A DNA stretch of 18,704 nt from Myxococcales bacterium UBA5297 (GTDB taxonomy: Bacteria; Myxococcota; Myxococcia; Myxococcales; UBA5297): NCBI GenBank assembly GCA_002408385.1, contig DHSB01000105.1:97047-115750 (forward strand), in the 5' to 3' direction. Below, in pieces: positions 1 through 6,756 of this stretch. The translations under genes and the position numbers were made by a program. Below the pieces are notes generated by a model. It had not been told where the DNA came from. It was given only the letters and a program-made list of their open reading frames with translations, and searched no databases. Position 1 is the first letter of the stretch. Every line of letters begins with the position of its first letter.

Positions 1-219
1 GCGCGCGCCGCCGGCCGACCGATGGCAACTCGCCCGGCTGGCGGTTACGGTATTGCTGTAACCTTACGACCAGCCTGGAATCCTGCCCCTCGCACGCAGG
101 CTCGCCGGGGTCGTTCGTGATCGGTTCAGGGCGTTTGCGGTCCCACGGGTGTCCGTTGGTCAGGACTGGGTGTTTGTCGAATTGATACGAGTACTTACAG
201 GGTGCTACAGTCGGTGCCG
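1..219. other. Upstream non-coding region of the RiPP-like cluster
   Basis: I see no coding sequence here. It contains a perfect 6-bp inverted repeat, GGTTAC at 43-48 and GTAACC at 58-63 with a 9-base spacer, which could be an operator half-site pair or a small hairpin. The stretch is less GC-rich than the genes after it, as expected for a promoter region. No convincing -35/-10 pair stands out: TTGTCG at 174-179 has no good -10 hexamer 17 bases on. The cluster promoter probably lies here, but this is inferred from position. Confidence 0.4.
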
Positions 220-513
220 ATGACAGCCTCGTTCCGCTATTGCCGAAACCCCGAGGTGGTCGACCGAGCCATCGACGGTGAGCGCCTGCTCATCCCTATC
301 CGCCACGACGCAACGCGGCCGGTTGAGCTGATGGTGCTGAACAAGGTCGGCGCGGCAATCTGGGACGCGCTCGAGGTTCCGAGCGGCGCAGAGCCGGTGG
401 TCCAGGCCATCGTCGCCCGTTTCGAGGTCCCTCGAAAACGGGCAGAGCGCGACGTGGAGAGCTTCCTGGCGCGGCTGGCCGAGTTGGATTTGATCGTGCG
501 AGAGGCCGATTGA
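220..513 (+). CDS. PqqD-family peptide-binding (RRE) protein
   Basis: A 97-residue protein of the PqqD fold, the small winged-helix RiPP recognition element that binds the leader of a precursor peptide and presents it to a modifying enzyme. The visible family pattern is an N-terminal NPEVVDRAIDGERLLIPI strand region, then the central LNKVGAAIWDAL helix, then a C-terminal winged-helix stretch ending FLARLAELDLIV. ATG 220 is chosen because the protein then begins just before the conserved NPEVV region; GTG 202 would add six residues, and neither has a strong ribosome site. The TGA at 511-513 overlaps the next ATG by one base, indicating translational coupling. It probably serves the radical SAM enzyme two genes downstream (inference from gene order). 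It could equally be a standalone PqqD homologue without known partner specificity. Confidence 0.85.
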   Translation: MTASFRYCRNPEVVDRAIDGERLLIPIRHDATRPVELMVLNKVGAAIWDALEVPSGAEPVVQAIVARFEVPRKRAERDVESFLARLAELDLIVREAD

Positions 514-956
514 TGGGCCCGATCGAAGGCAAGCGCATCATGAGGCTGGACCAGAGCGCCTTGCATTCGGTGGCCCGAGAGGTGCTGTCGCGAGGCGATG
601 CCCTCCGGCTTTGCGTCCATGGAAGCTCTATGGCGCCCGCCATCCGCGACGGCGAGGATCTCGTCGTCCTGCCTGTCGACAGGGGTCGAATCAGATTGGG
701 CGACGTGGTTCTTTGCCGGGTCGGAACGCGTCTGTTCCTTCACCGCGTCGTGCTCGTCGGTCGAGGCGGGGTCGTCGTCTGGGGCGATGGGCTCGCCTCG
801 CCCGACGGCCACGTGGGGTGGGACGAGGTGCTTGGCGTTGCGCGGGGAAAGTGGCGGGAGCCGCGACCTTTGGCCCTGCGGTCGCTTCCCGGGGAATGGG
901 CTGCCCGAGCGCGGCGAGCGCTGCGTCGGCTTGTGCCGGTGGGGGGGCATCCTTGA
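513..956 (+). CDS. Soluble S24/S26-type serine peptidase (SipW-like Ser-His)
   Basis: A 147-residue peptidase of the LexA/signal-peptidase fold. The nucleophile motif is HGSSMAPAIRDGE, with Ser39 before the Met. The second conserved block, VVLCRVGTRLFLHRVV, carries His77 where bacterial signal peptidase I has Lys, giving a Ser-His dyad like SipW and archaeal or ER signal peptidases. No transmembrane segment is visible at either end, unlike true signal peptidases, so it may act in the cytoplasm; the C-terminus is Arg-rich. ATG 513 overlaps the upstream stop; ATG 540 is an alternative start that keeps both motifs. Its stop (954-956) overlaps the TTG start of the radical SAM gene. A role in precursor maturation is inferred from position only. 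Similar small S24/S26 proteins accompany PqqD and HprK-like genes in some RiPP clusters. Confidence 0.8.
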   Translation: MGPIEGKRIMRLDQSALHSVAREVLSRGDALRLCVHGSSMAPAIRDGEDLVVLPVDRGRIRLGDVVLCRVGTRLFLHRVVLVGRGGVVVWGDGLASPDGHVGWDEVLGVARGKWREPRPLALRSLPGEWAARARRALRRLVPVGGHP

Positions 957-2017
957 GCGCGACGCTCGACCGGCTCTACCGCAAGGCAAGGGAGCGGCGA
1001 ATTCCGCTCTCGGGGAGCCTCGAGCTGACCTGGCGCTGCAACTTGCGGTGCGTGCACTGCTTCCAAGACAGCCAGCGCGATCGCTTCGAGGAGATGTCGA
1101 CCGACGAGTGGAAGCGCCTCATCGACGAGATGGCCAGGGCCGGCTGCTTGCGCCTGACGTTGACCGGTGGCGAGCCGCTCGTTCGAGCCGATTTTCGGGA
1201 GATCTACGAGCACGCGCACGCCCGCGGCTTTCTGATTACGCTCTTTACGAACGGCGCGCTGCTGCGAGAGGAGCACCTCGAGCTTCTAGCCGAGCGACCG
1301 CCCCGCGCGATTGAAGTCACTCTCTACGGCGCCTCCGCGGCTCGCTACGAGGAGGTGAGCGGCTGCGGCGCGGCCTTCGAGCCGGTGATGAGCGCGACAC
1401 GAGCCCTGGCCAAGAGAGGGCTGCCTCTGACGCTGAAGACGGTCGTGACTCGACAGCTCGCCGGGGAATTCGCCAGCATCCGCGGGGTTGCCGAAGAGCT
1501 GGGAGTCGGCTTTCGGTGGGATTCGACCGTCGTCCCCCGGCTCGACGGTGACAAGGCGCCGCTCGCGTGGCGGCTCGGGCCGCAGCAGAGCCTGCTGCTC
1601 GAGCGGGCCGCCTTGGGCTCGGCATCCGAGCGCTGTCCCCAAGGGGCTGCAAGAGGCGAAGAGCTGCTGACCTGCGCGGCGACGCGCACCGCCTTCAATG
1701 TCGGCCCCGACGGGAGCCTGACCGGGTGTGTCTTGCTCAGGCAGCCCGCATTTTCCGCCCGCGAGTTCGGCTTCTTCGAGGCCTGGGAGAGGCTGGGAGA
1801 GGTGAGCCTTCTTCGACGCTCTGCCGTGGCCGGAACCTGTGGAAGCTGTGACCTTTGGGCCTATTGTCGTTGCTGCCCGGCAGTTTCCAACCTTGAGCAG
1901 GGCTCACCTGAGGCGCCGGTCGAATATCACTGCAGGTTGGCCGCGATGCGGCAGGGGTCGTCGAGGGGAAGGAGCGCACATGAGTGCAGAAGGCAAAGCA
2001 GAGCTCGAGTGCCCTGA
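953..2017 (+). CDS. Radical SAM/SPASM peptide maturase
   Basis: A 354-residue radical SAM enzyme with a C-terminal SPASM domain. The N-terminal motif CNLRCVHC (Cys29, Cys33, Cys36) is the CxxxCxxC that holds the SAM-cleaving 4Fe-4S cluster, and TLTGGEPL follows as the SAM-binding GGEP motif. The C-terminal SPASM pattern comprises Cys241, Cys259, Cys296, Cys299, Cys305, Cys307/308 and Cys327, enough for auxiliary Fe-S clusters. Enzymes of this design modify peptides (thioether, C-C or C-O crosslinks, epimerisation or decarboxylation). TTG 953 is preferred: it overlaps the preceding TGA, follows a G-rich stretch at 941-947, and places the first helix a normal distance before the cluster motif. 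The 3' end overlaps the candidate precursor gene by 38 bp. The exact chemistry cannot be read from sequence. Confidence 0.9.
   Translation: MSATLDRLYRKARERRIPLSGSLELTWRCNLRCVHCFQDSQRDRFEEMSTDEWKRLIDEMARAGCLRLTLTGGEPLVRADFREIYEHAHARGFLITLFTNGALLREEHLELLAERPPRAIEVTLYGASAARYEEVSGCGAAFEPVMSATRALAKRGLPLTLKTVVTRQLAGEFASIRGVAEELGVGFRWDSTVVPRLDGDKAPLAWRLGPQQSLLLERAALGSASERCPQGAARGEELLTCAATRTAFNVGPDGSLTGCVLLRQPAFSAREFGFFEAWERLGEVSLLRRSAVAGTCGSCDLWAYCRCCPAVSNLEQGSPEAPVEYHCRLAAMRQGSSRGRSAHECRRQSRARVP
1969..1974 (+). promoter_or_regulatory. Ribosome binding site of the candidate precursor peptide
   Basis: AAGGAG lies inside the radical SAM coding region, five bases before ATG 1980. It is among the strongest Shine-Dalgarno sequences in the block. 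It decides the start of the short peptide gene and suggests higher translation of the peptide than of the enzymes. Confidence 0.75.
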
Positions 2018-2147
2018 GAAAGAGATCTACGAGCCGCCGCAGATCGAAGTTATTGTCCTCGGGAGCGCCGAAGCGCTGCTCGGGGTCTGCTTCGTCGTGG
2101 CCGAGGGCGGAGGCGGGTGTCTGCAGCCGTTTGCGACCAGCGCCTAA
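1980..2147 (+). CDS. Candidate RiPP precursor peptide, 55 residues
   Basis: A small acidic peptide with no family I recognise by name. Residues 1-16 are charged (MSAEGKAELECPEKEI). Residues 17-28 read YEPPQIEVIVLG, a Tyr-x-x-Pro-x-Ile...Gly pattern that resembles the leader motif recognised by PqqD-like elements in lasso-peptide systems. The tail from about Val36 is VCFVVAEGGGGCLQPFATSA, hydrophobic and small-residue-rich, with Cys37, a Gly43-Gly46 run and Cys47; it is the likely core. It has a strong AAGGAG site, overlaps the radical SAM gene by 38 bp, and is followed nine bases later by the HprK-like gene. These features fit a substrate of the surrounding enzymes. The leader/core boundary (after Gly28, or after Gly35) and any crosslinks are inference. 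Confidence 0.75.
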   Translation: MSAEGKAELECPEKEIYEPPQIEVIVLGSAEALLGVCFVVAEGGGGCLQPFATSA

Positions 2148-2156
2148 AGGGCCGAT

Positions 2157-3053
2157 GTGAAGTCCGTCCTTCCCCTTGGTGCCACGTCGATTGAGCTCGA
2201 GGGCGCTCTCCCCGAAAGCGTCCGAGCGGAGCTGGCCGGCTTCTCCTTGCTGCCTTGCGGGCCGGGAATCACGCTCTCGGTTCTCAGTGCGACACCGGCG
2301 CGCCTGGAGGCCAGGAGAGGGCTCATCGCGAGCGTCCACGGCATCTGGGAGTTGGGCAATGAGGGTCACTCGCTGGCGGTGTACGCACGTGAATTGTCGA
2401 CCGAGATGCCGGTGGTCCGCTTCGACCTCGAGGGCGCCGAAGGGGAGCTGCGCATCGCTCCGTCGATTCCAGACTGGGCGCTCGTGCCCGCGGTCGTGAG
2501 CGTCGGCCTACAGGTGCTCTCCATGCGCCTGCTTGCCGAGAGGGGCGGTGTGCTCCTCCATGCCAGCGGCATCGCCTGCGAGCGGGCGATTCTCTTTGTC
2601 GGACCGTCGGGCGCTGGGAAGACGACTGCCGCGAGAAACTCCCGCGCCAAGGCCACCACCTTCTGTGACGATCGCGCCGTTGTCTATTTGGACCGCGGAG
2701 GTGAATACCGTGTCCTCGCCTCGCCCTTTCAGCAGAGGTCGCGCTCGGTGCCCGGTGACCACCCGTTGGCAGCGCTCTGCTTGCTGACGCAGGCGCTGCG
2801 CCCAAGGGTTCGGGAGCTGTCGAGGGCGCGAGGGGTCGCGCGCCTGGCTTCGCGGGCGTTCTTGCCCCTTTGGGACCGGCAGGCGGTCGAGCGCTCTTTG
2901 TCCTTCCTGGGGCGGTTGGCCCGAAGGGTGCCGACGGTGGACCTCGAGCTGGCGGATTCTCCTTCCTTCCTTGCTTTGCTAGAACCTTGGCTTTGCCCTC
3001 CAACCCCGCCGTCGAGGGCCGCGACCTCGGTGGCTGAAAGGGGGAATCGGTGA
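2157..3053 (+). CDS. HPr-kinase-like P-loop protein of a RiPP cluster
   Basis: A 298-residue protein whose central part matches HPr kinase/phosphorylase-like ATPases. It has GVLLHASGI (His135), then the Walker A GPSGAGKTT (149-157, Lys155), then FCDDRAVVY (Asp171, Asp172), the order seen in HprK and in the kinases of lasso-peptide clusters. The N-terminal 130 residues have no recognisable motif and may be a substrate-binding domain; the last 100 residues are Arg- and Leu-rich. HprK-like proteins in RiPP clusters phosphorylate a C-terminal Ser in at least one known case (the paeninodin kinase); here the peptide ends Ala-Thr-Ser-Ala, so Thr53 or Ser54 are possible targets (inference). The GTG start follows AAAGGG, and the stop shares GTGA with the next gene. 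A related ScmC-type cassette protein is another possible relative. Confidence 0.8.
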   Translation: MKSVLPLGATSIELEGALPESVRAELAGFSLLPCGPGITLSVLSATPARLEARRGLIASVHGIWELGNEGHSLAVYARELSTEMPVVRFDLEGAEGELRIAPSIPDWALVPAVVSVGLQVLSMRLLAERGGVLLHASGIACERAILFVGPSGAGKTTAARNSRAKATTFCDDRAVVYLDRGGEYRVLASPFQQRSRSVPGDHPLAALCLLTQALRPRVRELSRARGVARLASRAFLPLWDRQAVERSLSFLGRLARRVPTVDLELADSPSFLALLEPWLCPPTPPSRAATSVAERGNR

Positions 3054-5890
3054 ATCGGTCGCTATGCTTGACAGCGCTCGCCATTATTGCGGCGGTTTTT
3101 CCAACCGGCGCCCACGCCGATCGCGACATCGCGCTCGACGGCGTCGACACGGTTCTTTCGGGCGGGGCAAGGGAGTGGGACAACACCTCCCTTTGGCTCG
3201 ACACGACCAGCGCCCCTTTCGACTTGGGGTCGATATCGATTACGAACAACAATGCGAGCGGCACCGATGGCTATCTCTTCGTATTGATCGTTTTCAATAC
3301 CCTGGCTGGCAACAAGGACTTCGCCTTTGAAATAATCCTGCCGGGAGACGTGATCGCGACAATTGGTTGGAATACCAAGACGACGACCGTGACTCGCAGT
3401 TGGGGGAGCGATCCGCGCACGTTGACCGACGCCCAGATGGCTTTCGGGCCAAAGAATATGAGTCTGGAATTGGCGATTCCCTATGCCGAGCTGAATTCCA
3501 TCAGCCCGAGTTTTTCTTACGGCAGCGACGCCATTACCTTCCTTGCCACGACCGATGTCGGCGGCTCGACCAGGGACACCCTCACCGGCACCTACGACGG
3601 CAGGCTTGATCCGGCTCCGTCGAAGGCGGCGCTGTGGGAAGCCTTCAGCCGTCCCGAGCGCTTCGGCATGGCGGTCGGATGGCGGACCGTCTTCGAGACC
3701 TCGAACCTCGCCTTCCGCGTCGAGCGCGAGGACCGGGGCGCCTGGACCGACGTGGCGCTCGTTCCTGGCCGCCTCGATTCTCCCGGCGACTACGAGATCT
3801 TCGATGCGCAGGGGAGCAAGGGCGATCGCTACCGCATCGTGGACATCGACTCCCGGGGCATCGAGACGCCGCACGAGGTGTCGGCCTTTTGGGCTCTGCC
3901 GCATCGCCGGGACGTGCGGAAGAGGAAGACAGGAGCGGCGAGCGCTGCCCGCGCCCCCGCGGGCAGCCTGGCCGGCACCGCTCTTGCCGAGGTGAAGGCC
4001 GAAGGGTTGGTCAAGCTGATCGCAGGGGATCTTGCCGGATTCGGTTTGGCTGCATCGCGCACCCGGATCATCGGGCCCGACGGGCCGGTTCCTTCCTTCA
4101 TCGAGGGCGACGACGCCTACTTTTGGGCGCCGCCGCCGCGGCGAGGCTATGACGGCCTGGCGACCTACCAGCTTGTTGCCGCGCCGCCGGTGAAGCCCAG
4201 GTCGATGGTGGCCTTTGGGCGAGTCGGTTCCGCGCCGACCTCGGTTCGAGTCAATCAGCGCTTCGAAGAGGACCGGTTCCGGTGGACCGGGGCGAGCACT
4301 GAGGCGACCTTCGTATGGGCGACGGCCATCGACCGGTTCTACCCGGCCAGCGTAATCCTTCCGGTCGTGGCCCCGGCGGACGCGAGCGCAACCTTGACCG
4401 TTGCGCTCGAGGGAGGAACCTCCTATTCGGCAGTTCCCGACCACATTGCCGAGATCGCGCTCAACGGGACTTTCCTGGGGACGGTTTCTTTCGACGGCTA
4501 TGACGCTGGCCGATTCGAGCTCTCGGTGCCCGCCGGACTCCTCGAGGAAGGCGCCAATATCCTGACGGTCACCGCGCAGCGGATTCCGGGCGTCTCCTAC
4601 AACGCCGTCTATCTCGACTGGGCCGAGCTGAGCTATCAGCGTCAGGTTTCGGTCCCCGGATACGTCGCCAACCTGAGGGGCGGCACTAATCTCAAGGTCG
4701 CGGGCCCCGGTGTTCGGGTGCTCGATGTCACCTCGCCGTTCGATCCGCAGGAGCTGCGGCCGGCCGGCCGCATGGGAATCGTCGTGCCCGGCAACCGCTT
4801 CCGACGCATCGCCGTCGTCCGCCTCGGCGATGCCCAGCCGGCGCGGCTGCGCGCGCTGCCCAAGCCGCTTGCCCCGGTCACTGGCGCCGACTACCTCGTG
4901 GTCTACGCGCCTGGCTTCGAGAGCGCCGCCGCGCGGCTGACCTCGGCGCGGGCGAGGCAAGGCCTGCGCACCGCCGGTTTCCCCATGGACTCCGTCGAGC
5001 TCGCGTATGCCGGTGGGGCACGCGGACCGGAGGCGTTGAGGGCCCTGTTCCAGGAGATGGGCTCCTGGCGCCCGGTGCCCCGCGCCGTTGTCCTCCTCGG
5101 CGCAGCGAGCCAGGACCCGCGCGACATTACCCGAAGCGGACATCAGGACCTGGTGCCGACTTCGATGGTGCGCACCCTCCTAGGCCTCTGGGCCGATTCC
5201 GATCTCGCCCTTGCCGCTGCTCCCGGCGAGCCCCTTCCGCCTTTCGCCATCGGCCGCATTCCTGCCCGCGACCCGGACGAAGCGCTCACCTTGGTGGAGA
5301 AGATTCTCGCGGGCGAGCGCCAAAGGCCTCTGGGGCGTAAGCTCTCGGTGGTCGAAGACACGGGGCGCGAGGCGGTCGAATTCCTGTCTCTGGCCGATTC
5401 GCTGGCCGCCGAGGTCCCGGGGGTGGCGACGGTCAGGCTTTCGGCGTCCGACGGGCGCCAGCAGATCTCCACCTCGCTCGGCGAGGGCATCGATTCGCTC
5501 TTTTTCGCAGGTCACGGGCAGCCGCTGGGTTGGGCGAACCAGTCGATTTGGAGCGCGGACGATGCTCTGGCCGCGCGCAACGCGCACCTGCCGGTCGTCT
5601 ATTCGTTCACGTGCTACGACGGCATGTTTGCCTATCCGAATGCAACGGCCCTCTCCGCCGGGATGCTGCTCTCGCCCGGCGGCGCTCGGGCGGTGTTCTC
5701 TCCGAGCTCCGCCTTGAGCCCGGTTCAGCATCGTTTCCTGCTGGAGGCTCTGGTCGCCCAGCAGCACGCCTCCACACTCGGTGAGCGGCTCCAACGCGTG
5801 CGCGAGGTACTGCTGAGCGCCGGCGCGGGCGCCGCCGAGCTTGTCTACATCTACAACCTGCTTGGTGACCCAATGAGCCGGGCCGACTAG
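3050..5890 (+). CDS. Secreted C25 (gingipain-type) cysteine protease
   Basis: A 946-residue secreted protein. Residues 1-23 form a Sec signal peptide ending AHA before Asp24. Residues about 24-195 form a beta-rich domain (DOMON/CBM-like by appearance, unproven) with lower GC than the rest. Residues about 300-600 include the GLVKLIAGDLAG segment typical of the domain preceding C25 peptidases. The peptidase domain runs about 612-945 (ADYLVVYAPGF ... YIYNLLGDPMSRAD). Catalytic His822 sits in FFAGHGQPLGW and catalytic Cys855 in YSFTCYDGMF, 33 residues apart, as in RgpB (His211/Cys244). The protein ends right after the peptidase domain, with no type IX sorting domain. GTG 3050 overlaps the upstream TGA, so it is co-translated with the peptide cluster. 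It may trim the exported peptide product (inference). Confidence 0.85.
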   Translation: MNRSLCLTALAIIAAVFPTGAHADRDIALDGVDTVLSGGAREWDNTSLWLDTTSAPFDLGSISITNNNASGTDGYLFVLIVFNTLAGNKDFAFEIILPGDVIATIGWNTKTTTVTRSWGSDPRTLTDAQMAFGPKNMSLELAIPYAELNSISPSFSYGSDAITFLATTDVGGSTRDTLTGTYDGRLDPAPSKAALWEAFSRPERFGMAVGWRTVFETSNLAFRVEREDRGAWTDVALVPGRLDSPGDYEIFDAQGSKGDRYRIVDIDSRGIETPHEVSAFWALPHRRDVRKRKTGAASAARAPAGSLAGTALAEVKAEGLVKLIAGDLAGFGLAASRTRIIGPDGPVPSFIEGDDAYFWAPPPRRGYDGLATYQLVAAPPVKPRSMVAFGRVGSAPTSVRVNQRFEEDRFRWTGASTEATFVWATAIDRFYPASVILPVVAPADASATLTVALEGGTSYSAVPDHIAEIALNGTFLGTVSFDGYDAGRFELSVPAGLLEEGANILTVTAQRIPGVSYNAVYLDWAELSYQRQVSVPGYVANLRGGTNLKVAGPGVRVLDVTSPFDPQELRPAGRMGIVVPGNRFRRIAVVRLGDAQPARLRALPKPLAPVTGADYLVVYAPGFESAAARLTSARARQGLRTAGFPMDSVELAYAGGARGPEALRALFQEMGSWRPVPRAVVLLGAASQDPRDITRSGHQDLVPTSMVRTLLGLWADSDLALAAAPGEPLPPFAIGRIPARDPDEALTLVEKILAGERQRPLGRKLSVVEDTGREAVEFLSLADSLAAEVPGVATVRLSASDGRQQISTSLGEGIDSLFFAGHGQPLGWANQSIWSADDALAARNAHLPVVYSFTCYDGMFAYPNATALSAGMLLSPGGARAVFSPSSALSPVQHRFLLEALVAQQHASTLGERLQRVREVLLSAGAGAAELVYIYNLLGDPMSRAD

Positions 5891-6294
5891 CCTGGATTTC
5901 CCCGGACGGCAGTTGCCCCAAAGCAGTTGCCGCGCGATGCAGCAATTCTTCCCGCGGACGACGACACCGGGCGCTGGGGCTTTCCGCCCCACCGCGCGCG
6001 ACAGGGCTATCGGGCAAGCCCAGGCCTTTTCTCGCGCGAATCTCGGACGGCTTGACGTGGAGCCGCGAGTCCGGAGCCCCGGCTGCCTTGTTGATTTCCG
6101 GCTCGGCCGGCTGAGGTATCGGTGTTCTGAGAGCTCGCAGGGGCGAGACCGGGCACTTCGCTTTCGCCCCTTCGAGCTCAGGCCGGCGACTCGTTTTGCC
6201 CGCGACACCTGCGCGGCCATGCGCTAGAAGAGCCCCCAATCATTTGCCCGCGCCTGCGGAGGGCAGGGCGGCTCTATTCTCAAGGAGTCCTGTC
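5891..6294. other. Intergenic region between C25 protease and ridA
   Basis: About 400 bp with no gene I can support; an open plus frame at 5913-6227 has Arg-rich composition and no ribosome site. It holds a 9-bp direct repeat, GCAGTTGCC at 5909-5917 and 5923-5931 (14-bp period), and a small hairpin (TGGGGC 5975-5980, GCCCCA 5986-5991) without a T-run. The cluster terminator and the ridA promoter should lie here. Confidence 0.4.
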
Positions 6295-6681
6295 ATGCCC
6301 CGCCAAGCTATCTCCACTTCCCAGGCGCCCAAGGCCATCGGTCCCTATTCGCAGGCGATCGCGGTGCCGGCTGGCGAGATGGTCTTCGTCTCGGGTCAGA
6401 TCCCCATCCATCCCGAGACCGGAGAGATGGTCGGCGAGGGTATCGTCGCCCAGACCGAGCGGGTGATGGAGAACCTGAAGGCGGTGCTCGCGGCGGCCAA
6501 CCTGTCGTTCGACCACGTCGTGAAGACCACCATCCTTCTCACCGATCTGGGCGATTTTGCCAAGGTCAACGAGACCTATGGCCGCTACTTCTCGGAAAAC
6601 CCGCCCGCGCGCGCCACCTTTCAGGTGGCCGCTCTTCCGCGCGGCGCGTGCGTGGAGATCGAGGCCATCGCCGTCCGCTGA
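6295..6681 (+). CDS. ridA: RidA family enamine/imine deaminase
   Basis: A 128-residue protein of the RidA/YjgF/UK114 family, at the usual length. Members form trimers and hydrolyse reactive enamines/imines such as 2-aminoacrylate to the keto acid and ammonia, protecting PLP enzymes in the cytoplasm. Visible family blocks are [12 protein letters not shown] near the N-terminus, [46 protein letters not shown], and the C-terminal [25 protein letters not shown]. The Arg of PPARATFQ corresponds to the substrate-carboxylate-binding Arg of active RidA enzymes. ATG 6295 follows AAGGAG at 6282-6287. The gene stands alone, with long non-coding DNA upstream and 75 bp before the next start. Confidence 0.93.
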   Translation: MPRQAISTSQAPKAIGPYSQAIAVPAGEMVFVSGQIPIHPETGEMVGEGIVAQTERVMENLKAVLAAANLSFDHVVKTTILLTDLGDFAKVNETYGRYFSENPPARATFQVAALPRGACVEIEAIAVR

Positions 6682-6756
6682 GGCGCCGGTCTCGCGCCTG
6701 TGGCAAGATCTTTCTCCCCGACTGGTCCTTGTCCTCGAGGGCTTCTGGAGGTCGCC

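Noticed and set aside
220..3053. Classical lasso-peptide cluster
   Set aside because: PqqD-like and HprK-like genes are present, but there is no asparagine-synthetase-like cyclase and no B2-type transglutaminase-fold protease; a radical SAM enzyme is there in their place.
3062..5143. 693-codon minus-strand open frame opposite the C25 protease
   Set aside because: Arg/Gly-rich shadow with no signal or domain; the plus frame has a signal peptide and C25 catalytic residues.
5913..6227. 104-codon plus-strand open frame between the protease and ridA
   Set aside because: Arg-rich, no ribosome site before its start, no recognisable motif; best read as intergenic.
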